In this document: piece by piece, positions 7,295-10,147 of the stretch
Position numbering within the stretch: the first letter of the stretch is position 1
Layout of the letters: every line of letters begins with the position of its first letter
Assembly (NCBI GenBank): GCA_947564765.1
Contig: CANODN010000053.1
Location: 1-10,147 of the forward strand
DNA length: 10,147 bases
Direction of reading: 5' to 3'
DNA from: an uncultured Roseburia sp.
Lineage (GTDB): Bacteria; Bacillota; Clostridia; Lachnospirales; Lachnospiraceae
The notes under the pieces: model-generated
The model's input: only the letters and a program-made list of their open reading frames with translations
Database searches by the model: none
What the model was told of the DNA's origin: nothing
Translations under genes and position numbers: made by a program

Positions 7295-10147
7295 ATGAGA
7301 GAAAAAGGAAAGAACTATTTCCGAATGAGGCTGTTGGCAATACTGTTGATGGTCAGTATGTTTACAGGAGTAATTGGTACATACGTCCGTGCATCTGAGG
7401 ATGAAGAAGCTGCGACAACCATAGTGGCAGATGATGGAACGGATCTCACAGATATGGAACAGCCCGACGAGACAGCGCCTCCGGAAATGCAGGAGACGGG
7501 AGAAACAGAAGGAGAAGCGCCAGGCGAGACAGCGCCTCCGGAGGTAGAAAACCCGGAGGAGTCAGGGGCGCCGGATGAGACAGGGAGTCCGGAGGTAGAA
7601 AACCCGACAGAGGGTGAGAGTCCGGAAGAAGTAGAGGAAGTAGAGGATTCGGAAACGCCAGAGAATCCGGAAGAGGGAAAGGAGCCGGGCGAAGTTGAGT
7701 CTCCGGAACCAGAAAGTCCCAAAGAGGCAGAGATTCCGGGCGAAACAGAGGCTCCGGATGAAATCACAGAGCAAAAAAAGGCAGAAAAAGAAAAGGTACT
7801 TGCAGTCGTGCAGGCATTTCTGGATGCTGTAGGAAAAATTCCCACAGAGATTAATGCAGACAATTATGAACAAGCCGGAGAATTCATTAATGCTGCACTT
7901 GATGCGTATGAATCCGTAGCTGAAGCAGGATTAGGGGACTATGACGGTGTAGCTGAGGCTCTTAAAAGAGTAGAAGCAGCTTATGCAGTTTTAGAGAGCG
8001 TTTGGGAAAATGAATTTAGCGGTGAAGGAGCGATGAAATTTTCCGCTGGTTATGTGCCAGTGACGAATGTTACAATTAATCCAAATCGGAAACCAACCGG
8101 AGCAACTGCTGATGGAAAAGTCAGACCGTCAGGACAGCACCTGACTATGAAGGTAGGTCAAAAAGGCAGTTTTCTTTTGGGTGCGCCAAGAAATGTTTTG
8201 GCGTGTCCGAGGACTTGGTGCGGATATGTTGTTGCGGTTTATAATCCAAGTGATTATTGTGACATCAGTTTAGTTGATAATAGCGGACAAAACCTTGTAG
8301 GAAATCCGACATATGCTGCCGGTACGAATAATGGAGAGAGGGTCTTTGATACTGTTTTTGAAGCTCTGAAACCGGGAACAAGCAGTAACGTACAGGTTTG
8401 TTATTATGCGAATTTTGGAATTGTTTTTACGAATGGAGCATCGGAGATTACTGTATTGTGTAAAAAGTGCGGCGGAGGTATAATAATAAGGAAAAATACA
8501 ACATGGTACCGCTACAATGATATATTTGGCATCACGGTAAATGCAGACTATGTTTTGGATTATGACACCCAGGGCGGCAGCGCTGTTCCATCCACAAGGA
8601 CATCAGTGGCAGCCACAGAGGCAGCGTTAAACGTTACAGGCACAGTACCTACAAAAACAGGTTATACCTTCAAAGGATGGGCAACAAGTGCGGATTCCAC
8701 AAATGTTGTCTATAAAGGCGGAGATTCCGTCACTCTGAAATGGGGTGTAGACGAAGGCGCCGGCAGTGAGGAAGATCCTGTCAGAAAGACATTGTATGCC
8801 GTATGGGAACCCGCAAAAACTTATACCGTAATATACACAGACGGTGCGCCGGGAATTGTTTTCCCGGATCAGGCATATGAAGAACTGGAAGAAGGAGCTA
8901 AGACACCGGAATTTGTAGGAACGATTGAACGTAAAGGTTATACTTTTATGGGCTGGGCGCCTGCAGTCAATCCAATCGTAAGCGGTGACGACGCAAACGA
9001 AGACAATGAAATTATCTACACCGCTACATGGGATACGCCGAAACACAAGTTAATCAGTATTACGAAAGTTCGTCTGACGGAAATTCCGGAAGGATTATCA
9101 ATTCCGGCAGGCGTGACAATCAATACAGATGATCCTGTCAGGCTGGGAACGGATGAAACAGCAATTTTGTTATACAAGATTACAGTAGTCGGAGAAGAAG
9201 GCGCGGCTTATCGAGTGAGTGATGAGAATGCAGATTATGCCGGCGGAGATCATCTGACAGGAACGATTCCGGCAAGCGGCAAAGCTGAGATTTATGTCAT
9301 CAAGAGATTTAGTCAGAGCGATATTGACAACGGCAATCTGACAAATAAAGCGACATTAACCAGCGATGATAAGAACACGACAGGACCGGAACCCGGCAAT
9401 GATGAGGACAGTTCAGATGTTCCTGCGGACAAAACGCATAAACTGACGGGTATTACGAAAGTGCGTCTGACAGAAATTCCGGCAGGTGTGACAATTCCGG
9501 CAGGTGTGACAATCAATAAAGAAAATCCTGTTAAACTGGGAAGCGGCGAAAGCGCAACCCTGTTATACCGGATTACAGTTACCGGAGAAGCAGGAGCAGC
9601 CTATAAAGTAAGTGACAGAGTAAACGGAAAAGAGGCGGCATATGTTGGCGGCGCACCTATGGAGGGGACAATTTCAGAGAGCGGCAAGGCTGAAATCTAT
9701 GTCATCATGAGCTTTAGCCAGAGCGAGATTGCGAATGGTGCGTTGACAAACACAGCAACAGTGACCGGAAATGATGACAACACAACCAATCCGGACCCCG
9801 GCAAAGAGGAAGGCGGCTCAGATGTTCCTTCCAACAAGACTTATAATGTGAATATCAACTTCAAGACAGACGAGGGCGAGGAGATTAAAGCTCCGATTAA
9901 AGATACATATGATGAGAATGATGATTACAACTATCCGGTTACCGGAAGGTTGAATACCAGAAGTATGTTCAGAGCTCTTATGCAGAGAGACAGCGCAACA
10001 ATACCCTGGTTTATTACCACAGAAGACGGTAAGACATATGTGGTAGACACTGTGCTTACATCTCAGGAAGATCTTGCAAAAATAGAGAGCGGAACCATTA
10101 CGGACGTGTATCATATGTTAAGACTGTTAAAAAGTCTGGGATGTGCG
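7295..10147 (+). CDS. Large modular secreted surface protein (3'-partial, adhesin-like)
   Basis: The frame is open from the ATG at 7295 to the last base of the window: 951 codons with no stop, continuing beyond. Residues 1-33 form a signal peptide (basic start, hydrophobic core about 13-31, likely cut after V-R-A). Next come a Pro/Glu-rich acidic linker (34-158), a helical module (159-240), a globular region with cysteines 304, 309, 322, 369, 389 and 392, two Listeria-Bacteroides repeats (about 419-505 and 508-580), and two similar repeats of about 131 residues (584-714 and 715-849). The final part from Y850 (YNVNINFKTDEGEEIKAP) resembles MucBP-type domains. No anchor is visible. By architecture it is a cell-surface adhesin or host-interaction protein; ligand unknown. 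It has its own promoter and is unrelated to the atp genes. Confidence 0.9.
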   Translation, partial: MREKGKNYFRMRLLAILLMVSMFTGVIGTYVRASEDEEAATTIVADDGTDLTDMEQPDETAPPEMQETGETEGEAPGETAPPEVENPEESGAPDETGSPEVENPTEGESPEEVEEVEDSETPENPEEGKEPGEVESPEPESPKEAEIPGETEAPDEITEQKKAEKEKVLAVVQAFLDAVGKIPTEINADNYEQAGEFINAALDAYESVAEAGLGDYDGVAEALKRVEAAYAVLESVWENEFSGEGAMKFSAGYVPVTNVTINPNRKPTGATADGKVRPSGQHLTMKVGQKGSFLLGAPRNVLACPRTWCGYVVAVYNPSDYCDISLVDNSGQNLVGNPTYAAGTNNGERVFDTVFEALKPGTSSNVQVCYYANFGIVFTNGASEITVLCKKCGGGIIIRKNTTWYRYNDIFGITVNADYVLDYDTQGGSAVPSTRTSVAATEAALNVTGTVPTKTGYTFKGWATSADSTNVVYKGGDSVTLKWGVDEGAGSEEDPVRKTLYAVWEPAKTYTVIYTDGAPGIVFPDQAYEELEEGAKTPEFVGTIERKGYTFMGWAPAVNPIVSGDDANEDNEIIYTATWDTPKHKLISITKVRLTEIPEGLSIPAGVTINTDDPVRLGTDETAILLYKITVVGEEGAAYRVSDENADYAGGDHLTGTIPASGKAEIYVIKRFSQSDIDNGNLTNKATLTSDDKNTTGPEPGNDEDSSDVPADKTHKLTGITKVRLTEIPAGVTIPAGVTINKENPVKLGSGESATLLYRITVTGEAGAAYKVSDRVNGKEAAYVGGAPMEGTISESGKAEIYVIMSFSQSEIANGALTNTATVTGNDDNTTNPDPGKEEGGSDVPSNKTYNVNINFKTDEGEEIKAPIKDTYDENDDYNYPVTGRLNTRSMFRALMQRDSATIPWFITTEDGKTYVVDTVLTSQEDLAKIESGTITDVYHMLRLLKSLGCA
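7394..7768 (+). repeat. Degenerate Pro/Glu-rich linker with exact short DNA repeats
   Basis: This encodes about 125 residues built from degenerate SPE, APPE, NPE and PGE-like units, strongly acidic with very few lysines. At the DNA level CGAGACAGCGCCTCCGGA occurs twice (7468-7485, 7525-7542; 57 bases apart) and TCCGGAGGTAGAAAACCCG occurs twice (7537-7555, 7588-7606; 51 bases apart). Both distances are multiples of three, so repeat changes would keep the frame. It probably acts as an extended spacer near the mature N-terminus. Confidence 0.8.
7769..8008 (+). other. Helical module of the surface protein
   Basis: Residues 159-238 are rich in Ala, Glu, Val and Leu with no cysteine, and include VLAVVQAFLDAVGKIP and FINAALDAYESVAEAG. 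The pattern suggests a helical bundle or stalk. Similar N-terminal helical modules are, to my recollection, common in Clostridia surface proteins, but I cannot name a domain family. Confidence 0.5.
8030..8548 (+). other. Six-cysteine globular region of unknown family
   Basis: Residues about 246-418, mostly beta-prone, contain CPRTWC (304-309), single cysteines at 322 and 369, and CKKC (389-392). I do not recognise a known domain. Part of it is AT-richer than its surroundings. The cysteines could form disulfides or bind a metal; neither is shown. Confidence 0.45.
8549..9034 (+). repeat. Two Listeria-Bacteroides (InlB B-type) repeats
   Basis: Repeat 1 (residues about 419-505) has DYDTQGGSAVPST, GYTFKGWATSADS and LYAVWE. 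Repeat 2 (about 508-580) has RKGYTFMGWAP and IYTATWD. The GYTFxGW core and the closing Y-x-A-x-W are the hallmarks of this beta-grasp-like surface repeat family. The two copies are diverged. They usually act as spacers or protein-contact modules in secreted bacterial proteins. Confidence 0.85.
9044..9436 (+). repeat. Stalk-type repeat, copy A (131 codons)
   Basis: Starts HKLISITKVRLTEIP and ends SSDVPADKT. Inner landmarks are LLYKITVVGEEGAAYRVSD, GTIPASGKAEIYVI and GNLTNKATLTSDD. The Y-x-I-T-V opening and the closing N-x-A-T-x-T strand resemble DUF11-like Ig-type stalk domains; exact family uncertain. It is followed directly by copy B. Confidence 0.75.
9437..9841 (+). repeat. Stalk-type repeat, copy B (135 codons)
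   Basis: Starts HKLTGITKVRLTEIP and ends SDVPSNKT, matching copy A throughout, with LLYRITVTGEAGAAYKVSD, GTISESGKAEIYVI and GALTNTATVTGND. It is four codons longer, because of an insertion around RVNGKEAAYVGG. DNA identity is high in blocks and diverged between them. The pair is a tandem domain duplication. Confidence 0.8.
9476..9511 (+). repeat. Exact 18-bp tandem repeat within copy B
   Basis: ATTCCGGCAGGTGTGACA occurs twice in a row (9476-9493 and 9494-9511), encoding IPAGVT twice. Copy A has a same-length but non-identical stretch (IPEGLS then IPAGVT), so the exact tandem arose without a length change. Confidence 0.9.

Noticed and set aside
7315..7863. 182-codon minus-strand frame rich in Ser, Gly and Pro
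   Set aside because: It is the antisense shadow of the Pro/Glu-rich linker of the surface protein; it has no convincing start context of its own.
8627..9046. 139-codon minus-strand frame
   Set aside because: It lies antisense to the Listeria-Bacteroides repeats and has a composition typical of a shadow frame.
1..10147. CRISPR arrays, insertion sequences, tRNA or rRNA genes, phage genes
   Set aside because: No regularly spaced repeats, transposase motifs, or RNA gene signatures were seen on either strand.

Overview
The window looks like chromosomal DNA of an anaerobic Gram-positive bacterium of the class Clostridia, most likely a Lachnospiraceae-type gut organism. I infer this from the style of the ATP synthase and SfsA proteins, the strong AGGAGG-type ribosome binding sites, the moderate G+C content, and a long modular secreted protein with Listeria-Bacteroides (InlB B-type) repeats. 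No database search was possible, so the taxon is an inference.

Region 1 (1-6411) is an almost complete F-type ATP synthase operon in the classical order atpB-E-F-H-A-G-D-C, all on the + strand. Only the 5' end of atpB lies outside the window. Genes overlap or sit close together (atpF/atpH overlap by 13 bases, atpH/atpA share ATGA). The exceptions are the gaps before atpE (42 bases), atpF (83 bases) and atpD (65 bases). Fo (a, c, b) forms the membrane ion channel and stator, F1 (alpha, beta, gamma, epsilon) the catalytic head and central stalk, and delta joins head and stator. The c subunit carries the full side-chain set of a sodium-binding rotor ring, so the enzyme is probably Na+-coupled. 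A perfect 12-bp hairpin followed by a short T run ends the operon.

Region 2 (6428-7087) is sfsA, a PD-(D/E)XK-fold nuclease-family gene, with no clear promoter of its own.

Region 3 (7088-7294) is an AT-rich intergenic stretch with an extended -10 promoter, TGTTATAAT, just upstream of the last gene.

Region 4 (7295-10147) is the first 951 codons of one very large secreted surface protein that runs off the window end. From the N-terminus it has a signal peptide, a Pro/Glu-rich acidic linker, a short helical module, a six-cysteine globular region of unknown type, two Listeria-Bacteroides repeats, two about 131-residue stalk-type repeats, and the start of a MucBP-like region. Its anchor is not visible. 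This is the least explained part of the window. I did not find a new multi-gene system; the rest is a well-known housekeeping operon with a few points worth checking.
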